A stretch of DNA of 64,000 nucleotides from assembly GCA_032622095.1 (NCBI GenBank), contig CP136061.1, forward strand, positions 22,508,991 to 22,572,990. The letters are read 5' to 3'. This document shows positions 23,662 to 31,570 of the stretch, piece after piece. The position numbers and the translations under genes were made by a program. Positions within the stretch are counted from its first letter, which is position 1. Every line of letters starts with the position of its first letter. Origin of the DNA: Siphonodentalium dalli. Its lineage: Eukaryota; Mollusca; Scaphopoda; Gadilida; Siphonodentaliidae. The notes beneath the pieces were generated by a model. It had not been told where the DNA came from, made no database searches, and was given only the letters and a program-made list of their open reading frames with translations.

Positions 23662-24135
23662 TTAATTCAACAGCAAATTTGCTTTTCTGTATAATCGACC
23701 ATAGTGCTTTCCAAACCATCGAACTATTGTTCTGTCATTCTTGAAGAAATCCCGAGAATTGAATAATATTTTCATCCTCTTTCCTTTCATCATGTGGTGG
23801 AGTGCGAATATACAATATAATCCACACACATTTGTCGCACGATGTTGATATCGTGTTGTATTCATAGTCCATGCTGATGAGTTCCTTTTTATGAATGGTA
23901 ACATATATCGTCTCGGTGGTGGTAGTCCAAATGAGTCGAAGTATACAGCTGATCTTCCCTTGAATAACATCAATGTCCAGTGTTCTCCTGGCTGATCCGA
24001 TGAGTGCGTGTTCACAATATATGCTTGAATATGCTGTGGTTTCTTCTCTGGTAACAGATCTCTAGCACAAACATGTGTGTTAAGTTTACACAACCAGGAA
24101 TTGTCCAGAATATATTGAAGTTCAGCTGTCTGCAT
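23662..24135 (-). CDS. PRO: Adenain-type cysteine protease (maturation protease)
   Basis: The protein has 157 residues. It carries the catalytic order of the adenovirus/Ulp1-like C5 family: His52 in GEHW, Asp67 in VYFDSFG, and Gln97 and Cys104 in YQHRATNVCGLYC. In this family the enzyme processes capsid and core precursors inside the particle. The start overlaps the upstream gene's end by 14 nt, as expected in this compact block. The length is typical of Polinton proteases and shorter than adenain (about 204). All key residues are present. It is the last gene before the left TIR. Confidence 0.92.
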   Translation of the reverse strand: MQTAELQYILDNSWLCKLNTHVCARDLLPEKKPQHIQAYIVNTHSSDQPGEHWTLMLFKGRSAVYFDSFGLPPPRRYMLPFIKRNSSAWTMNTTRYQHRATNVCGLYCIFALHHMMKGKRMKILFNSRDFFKNDRTIVRWFGKHYGRLYRKANLLLN

Positions 24136-24580
24136 CGTTGTAATTCTCTTTGACTCGCTGTGACCACATCAGAGTCCACTCTGCATCGAATTTTTTGCGG
24201 TTGAGCTCCAAACTGTTTCTCAGATGATCCCACATAAGGTATGCTTCGAACTTCTCCTTGCAGTGTGGGTTTAACTCCATCAGCTTCGGGAACCATCTTT
24301 CCATAACATTGTATATGTCAATTTTAATCAGCGCTAAGTCGATAAACTGGTTTGTCCAATCATCAGTTGTAGAGAACAAACACAGAACATGTTCACGTTG
24401 ACTAGGATGTTCTATTTTACATCCTTCACAGTTTGCTGACACTTCCTTGCGAATAATTTCTTGTAGTTCTTCAATCGTAGCGTTGTTGAGTGTGTCCAAG
24501 ATCAGTTTTAATCTCGGAGCAACGTGTTGTGAACGTCGGTATTCTTCATAGTAGTTCCATAGCTGTGTTGTGAACTCCAT
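24122..24580 (-). CDS. Polinton protein of unknown function with Cys/His cluster
   Basis: A 152-residue acidic to neutral protein, probably mainly helical. A cluster Cys51-x2-Cys54-x3-His58...His64-x2-Cys67 within CEGCKIEHPSQREHVLC looks like a small zinc site. I believe similar C-x2-C...HPSQ...H...C segments occur in other Polinton or adintovirus proteins, but I cannot name a function. The gene starts 1 nt after the major capsid stop region and overlaps the protease start, so it is probably co-expressed with the virion genes. Confidence 0.75.
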   Translation of the reverse strand: MEFTTQLWNYYEEYRRSQHVAPRLKLILDTLNNATIEELQEIIRKEVSANCEGCKIEHPSQREHVLCLFSTTDDWTNQFIDLALIKIDIYNVMERWFPKLMELNPHCKEKFEAYLMWDHLRNSLELNRKKFDAEWTLMWSQRVKENYNDADS

Positions 24581-24581
24581 C

Positions 24582-25886
24582 CTAATAGTCAGTAAGCACT
24601 TCTCTCAAAGCTGTGATCTCTATTTCACTGTCGAATTCAGCATACACCAAAACGTTGACGGCTGTAGTGAGAGCTGTCAAGAACTGAAGCTCCAAACGCA
24701 GGTTCCCTGTCTTTATAGGATGTAGATGTCCCTCGTCGCTTCCTTGGTCCGGTGTCAAGTCGAAACCCCACAAACAATATCCATTCATATATTCTTTTAA
24801 ATTAATGCCAATTGATTTGTTAACACCAAACATTCCTAAAGATTGATACAAAGATAAATATGATCTGAGACATTGTTTTGTTGCGAAGTTTGGTTCAAAT
24901 GGACGGTTATGTATTGTATGACCGTCTTGACTAACTTCCAATTTATTCAAACTGAAATGTTTGAAGTGGAATGGATTGGTACCCAAATCTCCATTCATAT
25001 CTTTATTTTCGACCAACGCAATAAAAAGTCTCTTTGGTAATTGTCCTTGAAATAAGTGGTCTTCAATTTTTGATCTAAGTCCAGTACTAATTGTGAAAGT
25101 TTTTATTTCTACTCGTCTGATAGGTAGTTTCATTTTTGACTGGGCAATTTCTTGATTTAATTTATTTGAGACCGCTGGAAAGAGACTAACTGTTCTGACA
25201 TGGAACACTGCTGATTCGAAAACAATTTGTCCATCCTCGGAGCCAATGAGGCAAAATTTTGATGGTGATCTGTTTAATCTGATACGAATTTCAATTCCAT
25301 TTGGTAAATATTTTTCTTGAAGAAACAGATCGGTGTGTAAGCGTCCGCATAGTTCAACAAATTTACTACCAGTGATCAAACTTTCTCTAGAAGTTAATCC
25401 AGCATTAGTACCACCTTTGGTGCTCTCTTCAAATTGTTCTGCTGTATCGCCATACCACATTTCTAAATTTGCTAATTGATTATCTTTATATTCTTGAGAG
25501 TATCCCAACAGATTTTCGAAATATGCTCGGTATGGGTAAGTGTCAGAATTCGAAGTTATCAATTTGTTGTTCAAGTAAACATCGATACTGCTGAACATGC
25601 TATGAAAGAAATTGTTAACAGGTGCTAATTCCGTAGCAGCTACCAAATTAGTTCCATCTTTTTTTGTAATTTTGAATTTCACATAAAGATAAGATTGATT
25701 AATATCTGTCCACTTTTCGGTTTGAGATGGTATGACAAACTCTATCGGAGCAGAATTATTCAGCGGTGCAATAGGATGATTTTCGATCCACTGCGATTCT
25801 GACATTGTAGCCACCGTTGGTGGAACATGTGTTATATCAAGTTCCGATTTATTGCATTCGCATGATCCATTTACCATTTGTGCCAT
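24582..25886 (-). CDS. MCP: Major capsid protein (double jelly-roll, hexon-like)
   Basis: A 434-residue protein. It opens with the Cys-containing SCECNKSELD segment and 'VPPT', then 'PIEFVIPSQTEKWTD', a pattern seen in the widespread metazoan F54H12.2-like proteins that are Polinton major capsid proteins. The family forms trimeric pseudo-hexameric capsomers from two vertical jelly rolls. The many beta-prone segments fit this, as does the C-terminal 'LVYAEFDSEIEI'. It lies between the Cys/His protein and the pX-like protein, the usual capsid cluster. No break is seen. The assignment rests on pattern recognition, not on a structure comparison. Confidence 0.9.
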   Translation of the reverse strand: MAQMVNGSCECNKSELDITHVPPTVATMSESQWIENHPIAPLNNSAPIEFVIPSQTEKWTDINQSYLYVKFKITKKDGTNLVAATELAPVNNFFHSMFSSIDVYLNNKLITSNSDTYPYRAYFENLLGYSQEYKDNQLANLEMWYGDTAEQFEESTKGGTNAGLTSRESLITGSKFVELCGRLHTDLFLQEKYLPNGIEIRIRLNRSPSKFCLIGSEDGQIVFESAVFHVRTVSLFPAVSNKLNQEIAQSKMKLPIRRVEIKTFTISTGLRSKIEDHLFQGQLPKRLFIALVENKDMNGDLGTNPFHFKHFSLNKLEVSQDGHTIHNRPFEPNFATKQCLRSYLSLYQSLGMFGVNKSIGINLKEYMNGYCLWGFDLTPDQGSDEGHLHPIKTGNLRLELQFLTALTTAVNVLVYAEFDSEIEITALREVLTDY

Positions 25887-25888
25887 GA

Positions 25889-26263
25889 TTAATCAAAAAT
25901 ATCAAGAGCTCGACTGCTAGGATGATTTTTCGACTGACTTTTTCGGCGTTTGACAGCTGAATGATTCATTTTTGAAGTCGCTACTCTTTTTCTAGGTTTT
26001 TTTCTCGAGTTCAAAATTTGATTTTTAGCTTGTGTGCCAAAAGATTTTAAAGCTTTTTTACCTTCAGACATCAACGCTTCTTTCGGACTTTTACCTTGAT
26101 TAATAATTTCATCTGCAACACCAAAAGTGTGTTTTTTCGCAAGTTGTAAAGCTGTCCGACCAAGCGGTTTTAGAAATGGTATAGCAGATCTCATAACTGA
26201 TTTGAAAATTGAACCAATACCATTACCATATTGCCGTGGTACGCCTCTATACACGGGGAACAT
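25889..26263 (-). CDS. Adenovirus pX-like basic core/membrane-active protein
   Basis: A 124-residue protein. The N-terminus has 'YRGVPRQYGNGIGSIFKS' followed by 'AIPFLKPLG', a glycine-rich then amphipathic segment typical of adenoviral pX/mu-like and adintoviral X proteins. The middle is Lys/Ala-rich, and the C-terminal third is very basic (RKKPRKRVA, KRRKSQSK) and suits DNA binding or nuclear targeting. It sits 2 nt from the major capsid gene and 5 nt from the minor capsid gene. A role in condensing DNA or in membrane penetration is inference from the family. Confidence 0.75.
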   Translation of the reverse strand: MFPVYRGVPRQYGNGIGSIFKSVMRSAIPFLKPLGRTALQLAKKHTFGVADEIINQGKSPKEALMSEGKKALKSFGTQAKNQILNSRKKPRKRVATSKMNHSAVKRRKSQSKNHPSSRALDIFD

Positions 26264-26268
26264 TGTTT

Positions 26269-27120
26269 TTAGAACTCCTCTCGTTTTCTGAAATGTAGCT
26301 TCACCAAAGACTTACCACCGATAAACTGAATTGATTTTCCTGTGTCGCCACTTATATTTACACTAATTTTGTCAAAGTATGACTTTGAAACTGGAACATA
26401 ATGTAAATTTAAAAATTCATGTTTTACATGTAATCCGTCGATATCTCTTTTACTTCTGAAAGAAACAACTCGTAAAATTTGTACTTCAACATTTCCAACA
26501 AATGTGTAATCGGCAATATCAGAATAAACAAACATTAGATTATGACCAACATTCAAATCTACACCAAACGGAAATCTATTATTTGAATAAAAATCTTCAG
26601 AAGCGTTTTCAGTTTTGTAACCCAACTTGTGCAAAAGACATTGTGGTAATTCAATTCCTAGTTTTGTGTTACTTAAACTCTTGCGAATAATTTTCACACG
26701 TTTTGTACCTTTTGAGTACCCGATGTGAAATCCGTATTCGTTTTGCATTGCTTCTCCAAGTGTTTCATCAATTACATCTTGCATTGTATCAACTAAATCT
26801 GTCGCAGAGGTATACGAACCATTTTGTATCTGTATTTCAAGTGCATGAACGCCATCAGGTCTCTTAAATATCTTTTCTTCAAAACGATTTTGAAGAACAG
26901 ACAGTAATATTGCATCAGTTGTAATCAAATTGAATTTACACGAATCCCCTGTAACATTGTATGTTTCTGAAGGTGTTATCAGTTCGGCTAATGCAACTTC
27001 CCATTTTTCTTTATCAATTTGAACTGGTTTTGGTAATTGTACAGTAAAACAACATTGAGTATTGTTTGGATACATTACCATCGAACTGTCGCTCGGAATT
27101 GTAATGTAGAAAGGATTCAT
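26269..27120 (-). CDS. Minor capsid protein (single jelly-roll, penton-like)
   Basis: A 283-residue protein starting MNPFYITIPSDSSMVMYPNN. It then has the strongly conserved 'KWEVALAEL' around Trp40, which is widespread in Polinton/adintovirus minor capsid proteins. Its expected role is the pentameric vertex of the icosahedral particle. Its stop overlaps the start region of the membrane protein by a few bases on the far side. No truncation is evident. Confidence 0.85.
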   Translation of the reverse strand: MNPFYITIPSDSSMVMYPNNTQCCFTVQLPKPVQIDKEKWEVALAELITPSETYNVTGDSCKFNLITTDAILLSVLQNRFEEKIFKRPDGVHALEIQIQNGSYTSATDLVDTMQDVIDETLGEAMQNEYGFHIGYSKGTKRVKIIRKSLSNTKLGIELPQCLLHKLGYKTENASEDFYSNNRFPFGVDLNVGHNLMFVYSDIADYTFVGNVEVQILRVVSFRSKRDIDGLHVKHEFLNLHYVPVSKSYFDKISVNISGDTGKSIQFIGGKSLVKLHFRKREEF

Positions 27121-27380
27121 ACTTTCAAAATTTCTGCCGACTGATTTTTCAAATATTTCAAACGCGGTGTTGGTAAAATGTACCCCAAAGAACTACTGAG
27201 TAAAATTAACCACAGTTCGTTATTTTCACTTTGTAAACTTAAATGAACAATTGCTGTAGCGATTATACCAACAATTATAATAATTTGTGTAAAATATGTT
27301 ACTTGATTTTTTGCAATTTTTTCTCCACAGATTTGAAATTGTGATGGAGCATCGAGACCAACTGAACCATTTTGAGACAT
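27117..27380 (-). CDS. Small two-helix membrane protein
   Basis: I choose the Met at 27380 (MSQNGSVGLDAPS...) because the upstream extension overlaps the integrase end. This gives 87 residues. One hydrophobic helix spans about residues 29-50 (FTQIIIIVGIIATAIV) and a second spans about 57-70, followed by the 'GYILPTPRLK' motif. It is probably a virion or host-membrane protein. Similar small hydrophobic genes next to the capsid block are common in this group. The function is unknown. Confidence 0.7.
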   Translation of the reverse strand: MSQNGSVGLDAPSQFQICGEKIAKNQVTYFTQIIIIVGIIATAIVHLSLQSENNELWLILLSSSLGYILPTPRLKYLKNQSAEILKV

Positions 27381-27390
27381 GTTAAAAGTT

Positions 27391-28485
27391 TTATACCAAA
27401 TTTGTGGCAGGTATCCAACTGTCAAATTTTTTAGGATAACCAGCCCAATGAACTTTAATTTCTCTAACTGATTTACCAGCAACTTTTCTTGAACGTTTAC
27501 CAACAACTGATTCAATTTCGTAAACTTTATTATCTTTTATATGTTGAATTTCTTTACCATAAAATGATCCTGCGATGTTTTCACCATCTAAATCTACTAA
27601 TTTGTAAGTTAATGGTGTACTTTTACAAACTCTACTAATTTTGAAAATTTCTTTTGTCCAATTTGGAAGATATCCTTTATCAAAAGTTCTCTTTGTTTTA
27701 TTTATTCTAACAAAATCTCCAACTTTCAACATCTTATCTTTTTTCGTTTTTAACTTTCCATAAAGATTTCTGGAAACTTCAATTTCATTTTCTCGAGTTA
27801 CTAAAACTGGTGCCATCTTAATACTTCTATGAAAACTTTTGTTGTAAGAATTCACAAAATCGTGCAAAACATCAACGTATTTCAAAGTTTGATTATGTGT
27901 AAAATATTTCCACATCTTTGTTTTCAATGTCCGTTGAAAACGTTCAACTATACTTGCTTTTGTCTCTGGATTCTCTGTTGTGAAAAAATGAATTTTCTTA
28001 GATTTCAAAAATTGTAAAAATAATTTATTTTTGAATTCTGAACCTTTGTCAGATTGAAATGAAGCTGGTTTTCGTTTTGATGATTTTAGAATTTTCTGAA
28101 ATGTTTTAACTAAAGTTTTACCAGTTTTATCTTTAATTTTTTCAACCCATGCAAATTTTGAGAACACATCAATAACACAAAGTAAATATCTGTAATTGTC
28201 ATTGTGCTTTTGCAAAGTTTGCAAATCTGCCAGATCAGCTTGCCACTGAATATCAATTCCTGCAACAATAGTTTTACGTCTGCGAAATTTCCGAACAATT
28301 GGTTTGTGCAAAGTATATGTTTTTTGCCATTGTAACCATTTTTTAACATCTGAAAGTTTAATTTTGTTATTTGTTTCTTTTGCATTTTTAAAAAGTTGAT
28401 TTGCTCCACTGAAACCACCAACTTCTTTTGGATTGTAGTAAATTTCAGTTAGAAGTTTGTCAAATTTTATGTAAGTGAGGACCAT
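27391..28485 (-). CDS. INT: Retrovirus-like integrase with C-terminal chromodomain
   Basis: A 364-residue protein. The N-terminal 'YYNPKEVGGFSG' and 'TYTLHKP' segments are followed by the RVE core: Asp84 in WQADLADLQ, Asp146 in FQSDKGSEF and Glu181 in IVERFQRTLK, the DDE triad. Residues about 328-364 (VHWAGYPKKFDSWIP) form a chromodomain. The enzyme inserts the linear element at 6-bp staggered sites, matching the GGTGTA duplication, and the chromodomain may guide it to modified histones. It overlaps the upstream gene by 19 nt. All catalytic residues are present. Confidence 0.95.
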   Translation of the reverse strand: MVLTYIKFDKLLTEIYYNPKEVGGFSGANQLFKNAKETNNKIKLSDVKKWLQWQKTYTLHKPIVRKFRRRKTIVAGIDIQWQADLADLQTLQKHNDNYRYLLCVIDVFSKFAWVEKIKDKTGKTLVKTFQKILKSSKRKPASFQSDKGSEFKNKLFLQFLKSKKIHFFTTENPETKASIVERFQRTLKTKMWKYFTHNQTLKYVDVLHDFVNSYNKSFHRSIKMAPVLVTRENEIEVSRNLYGKLKTKKDKMLKVGDFVRINKTKRTFDKGYLPNWTKEIFKISRVCKSTPLTYKLVDLDGENIAGSFYGKEIQHIKDNKVYEIESVVGKRSRKVAGKSVREIKVHWAGYPKKFDSWIPATNLV

Positions 28486-29174
28486 CCTTTCAAAATAGTT
28501 TTTCTGGTTTCTGGTGTTAAAATATCAACTGAACGTTTTCTTGACTTGCCACTGATAGGAGTTGCATGTGGTGTATGAAACTCATCACCAGTGTGACCTT
28601 TTAAATGTCTTTGCATCCACAGCCATCGATCCCTGTTACCTACATAATCTTGTGGTATATTAAGTTCCCCCAATCCACGTAGGAATGTTTCATAACCAAC
28701 TGGGTTAAAACCTTTTCGGTGACGAACAACATCGTTTATCAAATCAATTATATTTGATCCAGTAACTGTTTCTGTTCCATAAATTAATTGTCCACGATCA
28801 TCCCATCTAAGTTTAGGATTAGTTGACAACAATGATAAAATTTGTTGTGCTTTACCACGAAATTTAGATGGCACACTTTCCAATATATGGTCACTCATTT
28901 TCCCAAAGTTTTCAGATAACTTTTGTTCAGGTAATCTGAATTTTGAATTTAAAGATTTTTGTGAAGTTTTCAATTTGTACAAATTTTCTCCAAATAACTG
29001 TGACTTTTCTGATTCAGAAATATTTTTATCATAAACTGATTTCAATTCTTTGTAAGAATCTGAAACATTTGAAATTGCAGGATCAGGAGGTAATTGAGGT
29101 TTATTCATTTCTGACATTTCCCATTGTTTGAAATCTTCCAACATTCTGAATGGTACAATAACCATTTTCTTCAT
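28467..29174 (-). CDS. Polinton-conserved protein of unknown function
   Basis: A 235-residue protein. The N-terminus reads 'FRMLEDFKQWE' followed by 'PQLPPDPAIS'. The centre has a Leu/Gln helix, and a later segment 'DLINDVVRHRKGFNPVGYE' precedes 'NIPQDYVGNRDRW'. I recall this overall pattern in other metazoan Polinton or adintovirus genomes, where it is uncharacterised. It overlaps INT by 19 nt. There is no signal peptide or membrane helix. The C-terminus is basic (KSRKRSVD). Its position next to the integrase could mean a DNA-related role, but that is a guess. Confidence 0.75.
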   Translation of the reverse strand: MKKMVIVPFRMLEDFKQWEMSEMNKPQLPPDPAISNVSDSYKELKSVYDKNISESEKSQLFGENLYKLKTSQKSLNSKFRLPEQKLSENFGKMSDHILESVPSKFRGKAQQILSLLSTNPKLRWDDRGQLIYGTETVTGSNIIDLINDVVRHRKGFNPVGYETFLRGLGELNIPQDYVGNRDRWLWMQRHLKGHTGDEFHTPHATPISGKSRKRSVDILTPETRKTILKGWSSLT

Positions 29175-29194
29175 ATTTATTTGAGATTTAGCTT

Positions 29195-29563
29195 TTACAA
29201 AATATTTTTAACAACTGCACCTAATGTTTTGCTAATCAATGGAGCAAGAAATAATAATGGTAAAAAGCCACCTTTTTGATTCAAAATTTTCTTCTTTTGT
29301 TGCAAAGGTTTGTTCTTGTCTGCAAGATATCTGATATGTTTACGCTTCGAATGTAACTTGCGGTTCTGAGCTTCATTCAGTTTTACATTACCTTTTAAAA
29401 GATTTTGACAACATTCTGAAATGCAATCCATCACTTGTTTCGGAGCTTCGTTGATCATTTTCTTTTTATATGCAGATGGAACTTTACTCATTGCAACAAT
29501 CAACTCACCATATTTTTTTATCAGCGGTGCTTTCCGGCTCTTAGTTTTTGAAGGCATCTTCAC
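29195..29563 (-). CDS. Basic protein with GG-hydrophobic motif (pVI-like candidate)
   Basis: A 122-residue, strongly basic protein. The second half reads 'LADKNKPLQQKKKILNQKGG' and then a hydrophobic tail 'FLPLLFLAPLISKTLGAVV'. The layout (basic part, GG, hydrophobic/amphipathic helix) resembles adenoviral precursors that the maturation protease cuts at GG. The same motif recurs in the next gene (29614-30201), so the two are probably paralogues. A membrane-lytic or scaffold role is inference. Confidence 0.7.
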   Translation of the reverse strand: MKMPSKTKSRKAPLIKKYGELIVAMSKVPSAYKKKMINEAPKQVMDCISECCQNLLKGNVKLNEAQNRKLHSKRKHIRYLADKNKPLQQKKKILNQKGGFLPLLFLAPLISKTLGAVVKNIL

Positions 29564-29613
29564 AGTCTAAGTAGTTGTCTCAAAATGAGCAGAAAAATTA
29601 TATGTTTCATCTT

Positions 29614-30201
29614 TTATCTTTTCGGATTGAACCATTCTAAAGCTTCGAATGCAGATTTCGATGCATCAGACAACGGCATAAATTTTGAAAATTCAAGATC
29701 AATAACTGGTTTTTTTTGTAACGGTTGATGTTGAGGGTTCTGCTGAGAAGGTATAGGTGTAAATTTAGAATGTTGATTTTGTTGAGTTTGCATCGGTGTA
29801 AACTTTGAATGATTTAGAGAAAGCTTTGTTTTACGTTTAGATTCTTTTTGATTACCTCTTTGTTGTGTTTGCTTCCGAGTAATCTTTGAACGTTTTGGAG
29901 AAACCTTTGATTTACTTTTAGATTGTCTACCAGTTTGTTCAAATGAATTTTTCAAAAGACTTCTAATTAAAACTCCTCCAAGAAACCCACTACCACCTCG
30001 TTGTAAAATTAATTTGCGTTTTGTTTCCATATCAGTTGATCGATCAGAGATTTTTTTAAGAACATTTTTATTTCTCTGAAAAAACTTTTTTGTCTGTGAT
30101 GGTAATTTCCAATCATTTTCAAGAAATAATTCAGCTGCAAAAGTGAAGAAATTTATAATTTGTGACAGTTCATCACGACTAAACATCTCGGTGGACGACA
30201 T
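29614..30201 (-). CDS. Basic Ser/Gln/Lys-rich protein with GG motif
   Basis: I choose Met at 30201 (MSSTEMFSRDELSQ) because the longer form overlaps the ATPase gene, giving 195 residues. An N-terminal helix is followed by 'KRKLILQRGGSGFLGGVLI', which parallels LNQKGGFLPLL of the neighbour. Then comes a low-complexity basic region with repeats of 'SK(F/I)T(P/R)xQTQQ' and a conserved-looking end 'FEALEWFNPKR'. It is probably a virion core or minor structural protein. Confidence 0.65.
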   Translation of the reverse strand: MSSTEMFSRDELSQIINFFTFAAELFLENDWKLPSQTKKFFQRNKNVLKKISDRSTDMETKRKLILQRGGSGFLGGVLIRSLLKNSFEQTGRQSKSKSKVSPKRSKITRKQTQQRGNQKESKRKTKLSLNHSKFTPMQTQQNQHSKFTPIPSQQNPQHQPLQKKPVIDLEFSKFMPLSDASKSAFEALEWFNPKR

Positions 30202-30235
30202 GGTTCTAAAATGAAAAAAATAACAACAACTGAAT

Positions 30236-30886
30236 TTATACTTTTGAATATATGACAGGACCTCGGTCATTAGCTGTCAACCATTTATGGAAAATATCAG
30301 TTCTAATTCGCAAATAATTTTCTGTTCTAGGATGAAAATCTACTAAAATATATCCATGATTTATTGAAGTTGCATCTTCGTATGCTTGTTTCAAATGATT
30401 GGTTTGCATTTGATGAGCCAAAACTTTTATTTGATTTTTATCTCGAACGCTTTGAAATAAAACCATGTAGTGTGCATTCAAACTTATAGTTCTGCTACTT
30501 TTTGATTTTTGGAACATGTTTTGAGTAATGTAAATTATTGAAGCATTTCGATGATGACCTTTTCTAGTAAACCAAAGCATTATTTTGTCTTCATCTTGTT
30601 CCCCCATCATGTCATCGAAAACAACAAGATGAGGAAATGATTTATCTGATACAATTTCCTCATCATCGTCTGGAATACCATCGATAAACTTAACGTTATC
30701 AATTTCTTTTATACGATTGTATGTGTCTTGCCATTCTTTGTAACACCAAACTATTTTCTTTGGTGGTGTTTGGAATAAATCGTGTTTAAATTCAATAACT
30801 TTTTTAACAAATTCTGTTTTACCTGATCCACTAGGTCCGCTGATAAAGAAATTACACGGATGTTGGAAAAGTAAAGATTCTTCCAT
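30236..30886 (-). CDS. ATP: FtsK/HerA-type (A32-like) genome-packaging ATPase
   Basis: A 216-residue protein. It has Walker A GPSGSGKT at residues 17-24, Walker B 'HLVVFDDMM' with Asp91-Asp92, and a later 'IIYITQNMF' sensor-like segment. Members pump the genome into preformed capsids. The length and motif spacing are normal for the Polinton/adintovirus branch. The gene ends 35 nt before the next start. Confidence 0.93.
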   Translation of the reverse strand: MEESLLFQHPCNFFISGPSGSGKTEFVKKVIEFKHDLFQTPPKKIVWCYKEWQDTYNRIKEIDNVKFIDGIPDDDEEIVSDKSFPHLVVFDDMMGEQDEDKIMLWFTRKGHHRNASIIYITQNMFQKSKSSRTISLNAHYMVLFQSVRDKNQIKVLAHQMQTNHLKQAYEDATSINHGYILVDFHPRTENYLRIRTDIFHKWLTANDRGPVIYSKV

Positions 30887-30919
30887 GTTGTCACTTTGAT
30901 GTCTAATCAGAGAGTGAAC

Positions 30920-31570
30920 TTAACGACGTGTGAATTTAGTTTTTAAACCGAAATCTCCAAAGCTGTAAATATTTCCATACATTTCAATAATCCAATCATC
31001 ATAGTCTTCTATTCTTCTGTGCTTTGTTCTGTAAATAAAAAAATCATCCCCCAAAATGTTTTTAATTTTTGCATATGTTGACATTTTTTTTGTTAACAAA
31101 TACCCATAGATCCTAGGAACTGATTCAAAAGTTCCCCCATCAAGAGGTAAATGATCATCATACTTTGTATAATGAATATAGTCATGTTCATCAAAAGTTC
31201 CTAAATCTATATCTAAATGGTGTTGATCAGCACCAAATGTCCAAAAATCAGATATTTTTTCAATGAGAAAAAATGTTTTGAATTTAATAAATGATTCAAT
31301 ATATTTTTGAGAGAAATGAGAAGATATACTTGACTCAAGATAGGCCAATCTCTGTAAACATTCGCCGACATCACAGCATCGTAGTATTGCTTTCTTTTCT
31401 CTTTCAAACCAGACTTCTTGTAATTCCTTCTTTATCTCTGGAATAAGCGTTGACTGTGCCACCAAATATCCATAAATCTTCTCAGCAATTTCTGGAGGTA
31501 CTACTCCTGCCAACATCTTGACATGAAATGACTCAACATCTCCATCCGTATGGGTATGTATGAATACCAT
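30920..31570 (-). CDS. Unknown Polinton protein with duplicated IYGYL motif
   Basis: The frame is open from 31624, but Met codons at 31570 and 31516 are also possible. I use 31570; 31516 would avoid all overlap with the PolB end at 31533. The product (about 198-234 residues) has a Leu/Glu-rich helical part and an acidic, aromatic C-terminal half. 'IYGYLVAQ' and 'IYGYLLTKKM' are repeated about 115 residues apart, suggesting an internal duplication. There are no catalytic motifs that I recognise. Its location between PolB and the ATPase does not settle its role. Confidence 0.55.
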   Translation of the reverse strand: MVFIHTHTDGDVESFHVKMLAGVVPPEIAEKIYGYLVAQSTLIPEIKKELQEVWFEREKKAILRCCDVGECLQRLAYLESSISSHFSQKYIESFIKFKTFFLIEKISDFWTFGADQHHLDIDLGTFDEHDYIHYTKYDDHLPLDGGTFESVPRIYGYLLTKKMSTYAKIKNILGDDFFIYRTKHRRIEDYDDWIIEMYGNIYSFGDFGLKTKFTRR

